A stretch of 41,632 bases of DNA from contig CAIRTR010000206.1 of the NCBI GenBank assembly GCA_903881565.1, positions 1 to 41,632 of the forward strand. Direction: 5' to 3'. A program made the translations under genes and the position numbers. The stretch is from Oligoflexia bacterium (GTDB lineage: Bacteria > Bdellovibrionota > UBA1018). The notes beneath the pieces were generated by a model that saw only the letters and a list, made by a program, of their open reading frames with translations, ran no database searches and had not been told where the DNA came from. This document shows positions 18,389 to 26,704 of this stretch, in pieces (within the stretch, counting starts at the first letter, position 1; every line of letters begins with the position of its first letter).

Positions 18389-18456
18389 TAATCTACAGCA
18401 TTTTCAACAAGTTACCATCCATAACGTTTTTTGTGCGGCCCCCCGCCCCCCTCATG

Positions 18457-18462
18457 TATAGT
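18457..18462 (+). promoter_or_regulatory. Candidate -10 element for a leaderless pssA transcript
   Basis: TATAGT ends six bases before the ATG at 18469, the spacing expected if transcription starts at the start codon. No Shine-Dalgarno exists for either candidate start and the -35 is poor, so this is tentative. Confidence 0.25.
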
Positions 18463-18468
18463 CGCTTT

Positions 18469-19248
18469 ATGCGAAAGATCTACATTGTCCCGAATATCGT
18501 CACGACCGCGAACATGTTTTGCGGCTTCTACTCTGTCATCGCCTCTTCTCGCGGCGAATATGTCACGGCCGCCTGGGCCATCATGGCAGCCGGTATCTTC
18601 GACATGCTCGACGGCCGTATCGCCCGCATCGCCAAAGCGACCAGTCTCTTTGGAGTCGAGTACGACAGCCTTTCGGATTTGATTTCATTTGGCCTGGCCC
18701 CCGCGTTTCTGCTTTATCAATGGGCACTAGAGCCATTCGGACGCCTTGGGTTTGTTGCCGCGTTCTTATTCTTGGTCTGTGGTGGCCTCAGACTTGCCCG
18801 CTTCAACGTGACGACCTCAAACCTCCCCAAAGGATTTTTCCAGGGTCTACCCATCCCGATGGGTGCGGGTGTTCCTGCGACGTTCATCATCTTTTACCAA
18901 TTCCTTCGCTCCGACGCCACCAGTGCAAGCATCGAAGAATTCGCGCGCATCCCGGTCCTAGTCATGACCTTGGTCATGGCCGCCCTTATGATCAGCACCA
19001 TTCGCTTTCCATCCTTTAAAGAGCTCAACTGGCGTTCGCGCGCAAGTTTCGGGTATCTCATGATGGGCGTGGTATCGATGGTTCTTATCGCCGTAAAGCC
19101 TGAAATAATGCTATTTCTGCTCCTAAGCACCTACATTTCCATCAGCTTGATCTGGAATCTCGTTTCGCTGATTCGAAAAATCCCCATGGTGTCGCCACAA
19201 TTGGAAGTGGATGATAGCCCCACCACGGAACAAGATGACAAAACTTAA
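18469..19248 (+). CDS. pssA: CDP-diacylglycerol-serine O-phosphatidyltransferase
   Basis: It makes phosphatidylserine, the precursor of phosphatidylethanolamine. The CDP-alcohol phosphotransferase motif is intact: DGRIARIAKATSLFGVEYDS then LSD, with the Asp residues that bind the metals and CDP-diacylglycerol. MRKIYIVPNIVTTANMFCGF is the usual N-terminus of the class. Multiple hydrophobic helices follow. The product is 259 aa from ATG 18469; ATG 18454 is an alternative, and the frame is open back to a TTG at 18385 inside the palindrome, which is unlikely to be used. It overlaps asd by 14 nt. Confidence 0.92.
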   Translation: MRKIYIVPNIVTTANMFCGFYSVIASSRGEYVTAAWAIMAAGIFDMLDGRIARIAKATSLFGVEYDSLSDLISFGLAPAFLLYQWALEPFGRLGFVAAFLFLVCGGLRLARFNVTTSNLPKGFFQGLPIPMGAGVPATFIIFYQFLRSDATSASIEEFARIPVLVMTLVMAALMISTIRFPSFKELNWRSRASFGYLMMGVVSMVLIAVKPEIMLFLLLSTYISISLIWNLVSLIRKIPMVSPQLEVDDSPTTEQDDKT

Positions 19249-20311
19249 AGTCGCCGTCGTCGGTGCTACTGGAGCTGTTGGGAAAATTCTTCTCGCTGTC
19301 TTAGCGGAGCGAAGATTCCCTCTTACCGAAATCGTCTTTTTTGCCTCGCCACGATCGCTGGGTAAACCTGTCGCCTTCGCTGGAAAAACTTACGCCTGCC
19401 AAGTCCTCGCACCCGGATGCTTTGATGGCGTGGATATCGCTTTTTTTGATGCCTCCGATGCCGTCTCAAAACAGTGGGTCCCTGCTGCGCAGGCTGCAGG
19501 AACCTGGGTTGTGGATAATTCGGCAACCTTCAGATACGAAACGTCGGTTCCCCTGATGGTTCCGGAGCTCAACGCCGAAAGCCTCGCTCTCGCGCTCAAC
19601 TCGGGGAGCAAAATCATTACAGGTCCTAACTGTTCCACCGTTCAAATGGTGATGGCCCTCAAACCCATTCAGACTCAATGGGGCCTAAAACGGGTGGTCG
19701 TCTCCACTTACCAAAGCACCAGTGGCGCAGGCGCCGCAGCGATGCAGGAGCTTCAAGATCAGACGGCGGAATTTGTGGGCGTTACGCGGACAAAATCCCC
19801 CCAAGCATCCCCAAAAACATCTGGCGAACCCACCGTGTTTCCTCACCCTATCGCCTTTAACTGTATCCCGCACATCGGGGGGTTCTCGGCCGAAACGGGC
19901 ACGCCCTATGATGGCTACAGCAGTGAAGAGCGAAAAATGATTTTGGAGACTCGCAAAATCCTGAATCTTCCAAATCTGGCTATCACCGCGACTGCGGTTC
20001 GAGTTCCGACCCTGGCTTGCCATGGCGAATCGATCAATATCGAGACGCTCAAGCCTTTCAACCTCCCAGAAATCCGCGCTGCCCTGATCGCCCAATCCGG
20101 CGTCACGCTCGTGGATGACCCCCTCCAAAAGCAGTATCCGCTCGGGAGAGAGGGCGCTGGAAAAGACGCAGTTTATGTCGGCAGACTCAGACGCGATTCT
20201 TCTGTTGAGAATGGTTTGAACCTTTGGGTGGTTTCCGATAATCTACGCAAAGGAGCCGCACTCAATGCCGTCCAAATTGGCGAACTTTTGGTTCAACGTT
20301 TTTTTACTTAG
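19235..20311 (+). CDS. asd: Aspartate-semialdehyde dehydrogenase
   Basis: It reduces aspartyl phosphate to the semialdehyde, feeding lysine/diaminopimelate, threonine and methionine. KVAVVGATGAVGKILLAVLA is the NADP-binding loop; GPNCSTVQMVMALKPI holds the catalytic Cys133; STYQSTSGAGAAAMQEL and RVPTLACHGESINIE (catalytic His) follow. The 358-aa length fits. The start ATG lies inside the end of pssA. A thrC gene for a branch of the same pathway lies at 31879. Confidence 0.95.
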   Translation: MTKLKVAVVGATGAVGKILLAVLAERRFPLTEIVFFASPRSLGKPVAFAGKTYACQVLAPGCFDGVDIAFFDASDAVSKQWVPAAQAAGTWVVDNSATFRYETSVPLMVPELNAESLALALNSGSKIITGPNCSTVQMVMALKPIQTQWGLKRVVVSTYQSTSGAGAAAMQELQDQTAEFVGVTRTKSPQASPKTSGEPTVFPHPIAFNCIPHIGGFSAETGTPYDGYSSEERKMILETRKILNLPNLAITATAVRVPTLACHGESINIETLKPFNLPEIRAALIAQSGVTLVDDPLQKQYPLGREGAGKDAVYVGRLRRDSSVENGLNLWVVSDNLRKGAALNAVQIGELLVQRFFT

Positions 20312-22715
20312 CGCTTTTGCTTATTCCCCACACGCTGGAGCTACGATCACCGTAACCCCCGTTAACGGTGGGAGTATGATCAAAGACACGGTTTTCTACG
20401 CGATAATCGACCCAAAGACGGGACTTGCCCCTACCGGCAACGGTGTGTTTCTCGATGCGGATCCTGCTTATCTCTTTAAGATTTTTGATGTTCGGGTAGG
20501 TCAGTCCACCGACAGCATCGGTCGCCCTGAGATGCTGGTTTTCGACGTCGTGTCAGATAAAACGAGTTTCACGACCACGACCGATCAAATACTGGTCCTT
20601 ACGATTGCGATCGGACCCGCCAGCGGATCGGCCGCGGCCAAATATCTGCCCATTGCCTCGGTCAATGGAACCGACTGTGTGGATCCGAACTGCCACATTG
20701 CCGGAATCACCCAAGCCGGGCATTATTTTGCGACCAATTATGTAAAAGGCGCGACTCTTCGTATCGGGATTTATCCCCGAGACATTTGCAACGACTACCT
20801 CGCACAAGCTCAAACCACGGCAGCCGGATGCGCCACCGATCCAGGCTTAACGAGCGAACAAACCGTCGTTCCCACAGCCGCTCCCGCGACCCTTCCCATC
20901 ATGCCGCTCACGTTTGCCATTAATGTGCTTTCGAATTCGACCGGTGCTTTGACCGGAACCGCTCAGGACTCAAGCAGCGTGAGCCTTCGCTATCAAATTG
21001 ATTCCCCTAAGCTCAATTGCCCGGATCTTTCGACCCGCGAAATCTACTCTCCCGGGGATAAAGCAATCACCCTGGATACCTCGGGATTTGGAATGGGAAC
21101 AGACCTAGGGAGTTTTGTGGTCGATCGCGCGCCGGCGACAACACTTATTGCAGTAGGAAATGACAGTAAAGACCCCGACGTTTCTTCTTCTTATATCACA
21201 GGAAATTCCGTTTTAACGAGGATCCCCTTTGGAGCAACTACCCTGGTCGAGGGCCTGACCAACACCACCAACCAAAGTGATCACAAGTTTCAACTCTCCT
21301 TTCTTGTCCGCGATGCTACGGGCATGGTCGCAGCACCCACAGACCTTGCCGCGTGCACCTTAAGGGATGTACAAACATCCACCATTCAAGGGTTTCTGCA
21401 AAAAAGCAGCTGCTTCATCGCAACCGCGGCTTTTAACTCCGCCGACGCCTCTCCCGTGTCACTGCTCAGAGAGTTTCGGGGGAAAATACTCCTGAACTCA
21501 ACTTTGGGCCGCGAGTTTGTTCGCACCTATTATCGCCTCTCCCCCCCGGCCGCAGTGTGGCTTCTTGAACACCCGCTGGTCCGAATTCCTGTTTTGTTCT
21601 GGTTAATCCCGGTGGAGCTGCTTGCGTGGATTGCGCTTTCCCCCGCCATTTTTCTACTTCTTTTCTTAAGTGGCTTTATCCTTCTGGCAGCTACTTTAAC
21701 GCGAAGATTTGCCGTCACACTTTTTCTCGGTGGAATTCTCTTTGGCCTTCTCTCGCCTCAACCTTCACGAGCCGAAGAAAACACCAAAACCCCTTCTGTT
21801 CAGCCTTATATCGATGAGTTGAAAATAGGGCTGGATGAGAAGAAGTCCTCCGATAAAAACTACACGGACGCGCAAAAAGAAAAACTCCCGCCTGATCTGA
21901 TTAAACCTGGCTCTTACATCCACGAACTCAAAAAAGAAGAACCCCCAAAGCCAGAAACCGGAACCTTTCTGGAGCGCGAGCAAGAGAAACTGAACAAGCA
22001 GGATGCCGAGAAAACTGACAAAAAAATAGGCGCCATTGAGGCGGTAAAGCAGGGGAAATCAGACCTTGAAGCCAAGAAGGTGGGCAACATTTATCACGCC
22101 ACCGGGTTTCGAATCGGGGTCTCCTCGACTCGAAACATTACCGCACCTGCCGGCACGGGCTTGCGATCTTTTTCAGATGTTTATGGAACAGCTTGGGCTC
22201 CTGAAATGGCCCTTTTCTTTGAGTACCAACCTTTTCATAGCGAGTGGTTTGGAAGTTTCGGGTTTTGGTATGGTTTTGGCGTGAGCTACTACCACGGCTA
22301 CGGAACCTTTGAGTTTCCGCTCAAAGACGCGAACACAGGCACTGACTTTTCCGCGCAATCCAAAACGCTTTTCCAGTTCTATGCCATCCCGGTTACGGCG
22401 GGGCTTAATTATCGACTCAATTTTTTCCGCCTCATCCGACCCTATATCATGGTGGCACCCACGCTCATCGGCTTTTTGGAAGCCCGAAATGACAACGAGT
22501 CGGGGCATCGGGGCATTTCAAAAGGACTCTTCTTTGATGGCGGCGCCGCTATCCTGTTGGATTGGATGAGCAAAAGTATGGACTACGACCGCAATGCCGC
22601 CCTCGGAATCCATCACACTTACATCACGGTTGATTATACTCGCATCTCGACGCTTGGAAGTACGGTGTCCTTTTCCCTTTCCTCTCTGAGTTTAGGTCTC
22701 ACGTTTGAATACTGA
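20265..22715 (+). CDS. CFI-box surface protein fused to an outer-membrane beta-barrel domain
   Basis: Start ATG at 20265 has AAAGGAG 8 nt upstream and lies 47 nt inside asd. An N-terminal signal peptide (WFNVFLLSAFAYSPHAGA) precedes a roughly 350-residue exported domain. Near residue 382 comes SSCFIATAAFNSADASPVSL then LREFRGKILL, the CFI-box motif that usually sits at protein C-termini, with GREFVRTYYRLSPPAAVWLL. Two or three hydrophobic segments follow (about 439-497). The last, RRFAVTLFLGGILFGLLSPQ then PSRA, resembles an internal signal peptide. A Lys/Glu/Pro-rich linker (500-600) leads to a beta-strand-rich domain (605-816) with aromatic girdle residues, ending LSLGLTFEY, as outer-membrane barrels do. 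Function unknown; 816 aa. Confidence 0.75.
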   Translation: MPSKLANFWFNVFLLSAFAYSPHAGATITVTPVNGGSMIKDTVFYAIIDPKTGLAPTGNGVFLDADPAYLFKIFDVRVGQSTDSIGRPEMLVFDVVSDKTSFTTTTDQILVLTIAIGPASGSAAAKYLPIASVNGTDCVDPNCHIAGITQAGHYFATNYVKGATLRIGIYPRDICNDYLAQAQTTAAGCATDPGLTSEQTVVPTAAPATLPIMPLTFAINVLSNSTGALTGTAQDSSSVSLRYQIDSPKLNCPDLSTREIYSPGDKAITLDTSGFGMGTDLGSFVVDRAPATTLIAVGNDSKDPDVSSSYITGNSVLTRIPFGATTLVEGLTNTTNQSDHKFQLSFLVRDATGMVAAPTDLAACTLRDVQTSTIQGFLQKSSCFIATAAFNSADASPVSLLREFRGKILLNSTLGREFVRTYYRLSPPAAVWLLEHPLVRIPVLFWLIPVELLAWIALSPAIFLLLFLSGFILLAATLTRRFAVTLFLGGILFGLLSPQPSRAEENTKTPSVQPYIDELKIGLDEKKSSDKNYTDAQKEKLPPDLIKPGSYIHELKKEEPPKPETGTFLEREQEKLNKQDAEKTDKKIGAIEAVKQGKSDLEAKKVGNIYHATGFRIGVSSTRNITAPAGTGLRSFSDVYGTAWAPEMALFFEYQPFHSEWFGSFGFWYGFGVSYYHGYGTFEFPLKDANTGTDFSAQSKTLFQFYAIPVTAGLNYRLNFFRLIRPYIMVAPTLIGFLEARNDNESGHRGISKGLFFDGGAAILLDWMSKSMDYDRNAALGIHHTYITVDYTRISTLGSTVSFSLSSLSLGLTFEY

Positions 22716-23559
22716 AGCGCCCTACGTTCCGCCCATTCAATACGCTGCTAAATACGCCGCTCTGATTTCCTATCGGGGCACGCGATTTTGTGGCTGGCAA
22801 AAACAGAAAGGCTCCGCAGCCGAGGGGGCGCCAAGCATTCAAGAAACCATTGAAGGGGCGCTGCAGAAGATTACTCAGGAGCCCACAACAATTGTCGGAT
22901 CGGGAAGGACCGATGCCGGCGTTCATGCGGCGGGGCAAGTGGCTCATTTTTTTCTTCAAAAGGAGCGCTCGCCTGATATCTTGATAAAAGCCCTGAACTC
23001 GGTTTTGAAAACCGACATTCGGATCCGGGCGATTGAGCCGGTTTCCATGGAGTTTCACGCTCAAAGGAATGCCCTCAAAAAGCAATACAGCTACTATTTT
23101 CAGCAAGGCCCCTGCGCCTTGCCCCATTTGGAGCCCTGGAGCTGGTGGATTCAAAAGAAGCTCGACCTCGATGCCATGAACCAAGGCCTAGCCCACCTCT
23201 TGGGTGAGCATGACTTTAAGGCCTTTCAAGGTTCTGGAGCAAAACCGGGGTCGACCGTCCGCCAGATCCTCGAGGCGCAGGTCAGTTGGGAGCCGATCAC
23301 CTTTCCCGGAGGAATCAGTGAAGTGGACGCTCGCTGTGGGCTGGTGCGCGTCAAAGTGGTGGGGACAGGATTCCTCAAGCAAATGGTCCGGGGAATTGCC
23401 GGAACCCTGCTGCAGGTCGGAGAATCCCGCCGGTCGTTCGATTGTTTCAAGGAAATTCTGGAGACTCGCGACCGCTCGCTTGTTGGACCCACGGCCCCGG
23501 GACGGGCTCTTTGGCTAGAAAGAGTGTGGTATACAGGGTTGACTTTTCGCGTTGATTGA
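22705..23559 (+). CDS. truA: tRNA pseudouridine(38-40) synthase TruA
   Basis: It forms pseudouridine at positions 38, 39 and 40 of the tRNA anticodon arm. YAALISYRGTRFCGWQKQ is the N-terminal signature, GSGRTDAGVHAAGQVAHF contains catalytic Asp70, and FLKQMVRGIAGTLLQVGE the C-terminal signature. The 284-aa length is close to the usual 265. A TTG at 22705 overlapping the preceding stop is the only sensible start; a weak ribosome site suggests coupling to the upstream gene. Confidence 0.94.
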   Translation: MNTEAPYVPPIQYAAKYAALISYRGTRFCGWQKQKGSAAEGAPSIQETIEGALQKITQEPTTIVGSGRTDAGVHAAGQVAHFFLQKERSPDILIKALNSVLKTDIRIRAIEPVSMEFHAQRNALKKQYSYYFQQGPCALPHLEPWSWWIQKKLDLDAMNQGLAHLLGEHDFKAFQGSGAKPGSTVRQILEAQVSWEPITFPGGISEVDARCGLVRVKVVGTGFLKQMVRGIAGTLLQVGESRRSFDCFKEILETRDRSLVGPTAPGRALWLERVWYTGLTFRVD

Positions 23560-23576
23560 GGCTAAAAACAGCCCTT

Positions 23577-24938
23577 ATGCAATTTAATGTAACCGTTGAA
23601 AAGGCGTCCTCTATCGTCCGTAAACTCACGATCAAGATTCCAGCTGCTGAGGTGGATTCTCGTTTTCAAGCCGGATTGGTCGAAATCCAAAAGACTGCCA
23701 ACCTCAAAGGCTTTCGCGTGGGCCAGGCCCCGGTCTCCATGATTCGCCAGTTCTACGGTGAAGATGTAAAACACCGCATGTTCCACAAATTGGTGGACGA
23801 GTCTTTTGCACTAGCCGTGCAACAAGAACAGCTTAAAGCGGTGGGCAGCCCTTCAATCGAATCCCCCGATCACAAAACGGGTGAGGGCGAGCATGACCAC
23901 GGCGTGCAAGAAGGAAAAGATTTCACTTACATTGCAACGGTCGAGATTTTGCCTGAAATTGAGCCCAAAGGTTACACCGGTATCTCACTGGTTCGCGACA
24001 TTCACGAAGTGACGGATGAGCAAGTTGAAGAAGTCGTGAACAACTTACGCAACTCACAAGCAGAACTGATTCCTGCAACCGGCGGACTGCTGGCTGCTGA
24101 TGGCTCCGCGTCTTCTCGCCCCGTTCGCACAACCGATCACGTGGATATGACCTTCAAAGGCGGCCTCGTCACCGACAAGGGCATTGAAGCGATGGAAGGC
24201 ATGAGCGGCACTCGTACAATCGAAATTGGTTCGGGCGCCTTGATCCCTGGCTTTGAAGAACAATGTGAAGGCATGCGCACGGGCGAAACTAAAACGTTTC
24301 GCGTGAAGTTTCCTGCCGATTACCACGAACCCACTTTTGCGAGCAAAGAAGCGGAGTTCACCGTGACCGTCAACGAAGTCAAAGAGAAGAAATTGCCGGA
24401 ACTCAATGACGAATTCGCCAAGGGCATGGGCTACGACGATCTTAAGGATCTTCGCAAAAAGGGCCATGACTATCTCGTCAATCAAAAGACGAGCGAGTCC
24501 GATCGCAAGCTTCGCAATGATTTACTCAAAGAAGTGATCGAAAAGAATCCATTTGAAGTGCCACGCGCTTTGGTCGAGAGCCAAACCCGCGCACTCGCTC
24601 AGGACATGGCTCGCGAACTCAAAAGCCATGGCTATGATGAGAAATCTCTGGAACAGGTCATGGGACAAGAGATTCGTAACCTTGAAGTGCGCGCCGAAAA
24701 CCAGGTGCGTGCAAGCCTCATTCTTGAAGCCATTGGCAAAAAAGAAAAAGTCGAAGTGAGCGATGACGAATTCGATACTCATTTGAAGGGCCAAGCCGCT
24801 TCAATGAAGATGGACTACGAGAAGCTCAAAGACTACTACGCTAAGGACCCAGGTCAAGCCGAGGACATCTCGTTCCGATTGCGCCAGGACAAGACGGTCA
24901 AGTTCCTCCTGGACAAGTCTAAGATCAAGTCCAAGTGA
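23577..24938 (+). CDS. tig: Trigger factor, ribosome-associated chaperone and prolyl isomerase
   Basis: Three trigger-factor domains are present in order: ribosome-binding N-domain (MQFNVTVEKASSIVRKLTIK, then KGFRVGQAPVSMIRQFYGED in place of the usual GFRxGxxP loop), an FKBP-type domain (about 185-275) with TIEIGSGALIPGFEEQCEGM, and the helical chaperone domain (KKLPELNDEFAKGMGYDDLK onward). 453 aa from ATG 23577. This start is preferred over TTG 23556 by alignment with family N-termini. A His/Glu-rich insert (GEGEHDHGVQEGKD) and a Gly/Ala/Ser loop before the FKBP domain are unusual. It overlaps the convergent PilZ gene by 85 nt. Confidence 0.95.
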   Translation: MQFNVTVEKASSIVRKLTIKIPAAEVDSRFQAGLVEIQKTANLKGFRVGQAPVSMIRQFYGEDVKHRMFHKLVDESFALAVQQEQLKAVGSPSIESPDHKTGEGEHDHGVQEGKDFTYIATVEILPEIEPKGYTGISLVRDIHEVTDEQVEEVVNNLRNSQAELIPATGGLLAADGSASSRPVRTTDHVDMTFKGGLVTDKGIEAMEGMSGTRTIEIGSGALIPGFEEQCEGMRTGETKTFRVKFPADYHEPTFASKEAEFTVTVNEVKEKKLPELNDEFAKGMGYDDLKDLRKKGHDYLVNQKTSESDRKLRNDLLKEVIEKNPFEVPRALVESQTRALAQDMARELKSHGYDEKSLEQVMGQEIRNLEVRAENQVRASLILEAIGKKEKVEVSDDEFDTHLKGQAASMKMDYEKLKDYYAKDPGQAEDISFRLRQDKTVKFLLDKSKIKSK

Positions 24939-25246
24939 TTGCTCGTTAGCGCGGTGGGGTGAGTAAACTCCAGGCCGTAGCTAAAAAGCGTAAAGTCTGT
25001 ATCGTTGAAAAGATCAATGCCGTGTTCTTTGCGAACAACTCTGCCCACAACAGTGTGGCAGACTTTTTCGTTCTCAATAAGGATGCGAAGCCATCGGCGC
25101 GTGTCGATGTTTTCTGCCGTTTTGAGAAGGCATCCGCCTTGGGAAATATCAGTTAAATACCCGGTGAATTTTCCGGTATTTTCCGCGAAATAGTTCCATC
25201 GTGCTTTTGCGAGAGTTGGATAACGTTCAAATTTTCTTAGTGCCAC
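24854..25246 (-). CDS. PilZ-domain protein (candidate c-di-GMP receptor)
   Basis: LRKFERYPTLAKARW then TGKFTGYLTDISQGGCLLKT matches the PilZ fold; the (D/N)xSxxG motif is DISQGG, and the upstream RxxxR motif appears only in altered form, so c-di-GMP binding is uncertain. The rest of the barrel (WLRILIENEKVCHTVVGRVV, then LFSYGLEF) follows. GTG at 25246 is chosen because the PilZ homology starts there and G-rich sequence precedes it; the frame is open to GTG 25315, which would add 23 residues. The 3' end runs antisense over the last 85 bases of tig. Confidence 0.7.
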   Translation of the reverse strand: MALRKFERYPTLAKARWNYFAENTGKFTGYLTDISQGGCLLKTAENIDTRRWLRILIENEKVCHTVVGRVVRKEHGIDLFNDTDFTLFSYGLEFTHPTALTSNHLDLILDLSRRNLTVLSWRNRNEMSSA

Positions 25247-25376
25247 AGTGTGCCCCCCCGAGCCGTCGTGGGAACCCTCATAGCAGGAACCGCGCCAAAG
25301 GCTGGGGTCGCTCACACTCGTTTAATTTAGTAAGGGTCGAACCCTCATTGCAAAACGCGGCGTGACAGCGCAGCGT

Positions 25377-25397
25377 GATATTGCGAGTCGCAATATC
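25377..25397. repeat. 10-bp perfect inverted repeat GATATTGCGA/TCGCAATATC overlapping the MscS stop
   Basis: The arms are separated by one base. It lies at the 3' end of the MscS-type gene, covering two bases of its stop codon. There is no T-run on the minus strand, so a rho-independent terminator is unlikely. The arm resembles the repeat at 16715-16738. Confidence 0.55.
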
Positions 25398-26439
25398 AAC
25401 TTTGAACAACTTGCAGGCGAGGCACCGCAAGCGGAATTTCAGCACTACTCAAAGCGTTCAAACCCAGCGTAAGAACCTGATCCGTGATCCGATACTGGGT
25501 ACCGAAATCATCGATAAAGTAAAACAGTTTCATGACAACAAAAGACTCAGCGGCTTCGGATACTGAAACGGAAGGCGAGGGCGTTGACTGAATTCCGGCA
25601 ACAGTCGAAATGGATTCTACCAACACCTTGCGAACCTTTTCGGTGTCGGTTCCATAGGGAAACCGAAAAGTCTGACTTCGCAAAATGGGATGAGTCTTGG
25701 TGCAAAAATTTGAAATCTCGGCCTGAGCCATCGCACGATTGGGTACCGTGATCTCCTCGTCTCCCAAAGCTTTCAAAACCGTCCCGCGCCACGAAATCTC
25801 CTGCACGCGCCCCGTCCACTTCTGGCCACTCGTGGTTACTTCGATCCAATCCCCAATCTCGTAGGGCTTATCAAACTGAAGCGCGACGCCTGCGAATAGA
25901 TTGCCCAGAGTGTCTTGAAGCGCAAGACCGAGCACCAAAGAAAAGATAGCCGAAGTCGCCAATAAAGGGGCAAGCCTGACATTGAAAATCGAGTTTGCGG
26001 CCCAGCCCGCGATAACCAGAAAAAGAAAAAGGGTGAGAAGATTGACCAGGAGCACAGGCACTCCCTCGCGCATATGACTTAAAAACAGGTATTCGAACGC
26101 AAAAAGGCGACAGGTTTTCACAAACACCAGGGCACCTGAAAATATCGCAAAAACGCCCAAGTAAGTCCCGATTCGAAGAAGTGGGGTGGACTCTACTCCC
26201 AGATGGAAGAGTCCGAGCGTGCCTAGTGTTAACACAACCGCTAAGGAGCAATGAAAACCTAGGTTCGCAAAATCTTTTTTCAGAAGTAGATGACGCTGAG
26301 GCGAAACCCGCTTCATAAAAACTCGGTAAAAAATCCAGGACACTAAGGCCAGCCCGAGAATGACGACAATCCGCTCAAGTTGAACAAGCTCTTCAATGCG
26401 ATCAGACGAAATCCATGGGTTTCCGATTTTTGGCAGCAC
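25396..26439 (-). CDS. MscS-family mechanosensitive ion channel
   Basis: About four hydrophobic helices (residues ~20-190) lead into the MscS pore-lining region LVLGLALQDTLGNLFAGVAL and the beta domain QFDKPYEIGDWIEVTTSGQK, then RVQEISWRGTVLKALGDEEI and TVPNRAMAQAEISNF. These are clear family signatures. Length 347 aa. Such channels release solutes on osmotic downshift or signal from the inner membrane. No ion specificity can be inferred. The gene is divergent from the DUF1059 gene. Confidence 0.93.
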   Translation of the reverse strand: MLPKIGNPWISSDRIEELVQLERIVVILGLALVSWIFYRVFMKRVSPQRHLLLKKDFANLGFHCSLAVVLTLGTLGLFHLGVESTPLLRIGTYLGVFAIFSGALVFVKTCRLFAFEYLFLSHMREGVPVLLVNLLTLFLFLVIAGWAANSIFNVRLAPLLATSAIFSLVLGLALQDTLGNLFAGVALQFDKPYEIGDWIEVTTSGQKWTGRVQEISWRGTVLKALGDEEITVPNRAMAQAEISNFCTKTHPILRSQTFRFPYGTDTEKVRKVLVESISTVAGIQSTPSPSVSVSEAAESFVVMKLFYFIDDFGTQYRITDQVLTLGLNALSSAEIPLAVPRLQVVQS

Positions 26440-26521
26440 GTTGGGGGTCCCTCGCTATGTGTCTAGACTACTCCTGAGCCTGAGATTTGCAACTGGATCC
26501 CCTCATAAGGAGACTCGAATA

Positions 26522-26704
26522 ATGAAGAGTTTATCGTGTAAAGACATGGGTATGGACTGTACCTGGAGAACTCAAGCCAACACCGAAGAGGAGATCTTGC
26601 GCCGGGCCGCAGACCACGCGCGCGAAAAACACAACATGAAGGAACTATCGCCTGAGATGCGGGTGAAACTTAAATCGAAGATTCATGAGTTAAAGGTAGC
26701 TTAG
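26522..26704 (+). CDS. DUF1059-family small protein (60 aa)
   Basis: The product is MKSLSCKDMGMDCTWRTQAN then TEEEILRRAADHAREKHNMK, followed by ELSPEM. This is the DUF1059 pattern (CxDxGxxCxxxxxAxTEEExxxxxxxHAxxxH). Function is unknown; such proteins are short, soluble, and have conserved Cys/His. AAGGAG lies 9 nt before ATG 26522, so the longer frame from 26396 (through the MscS start) is not used. Its stop overlaps the stop of the convergent MBL gene. Confidence 0.85.
   Translation: MKSLSCKDMGMDCTWRTQANTEEEILRRAADHAREKHNMKELSPEMRVKLKSKIHELKVA

Noticed and set aside
24054-24485. Minus-strand ORF opposite tig, and similar ones at 11661-12140 and 10152-10556
   Set aside because: All antisense to conserved genes, with no recognisable domain.
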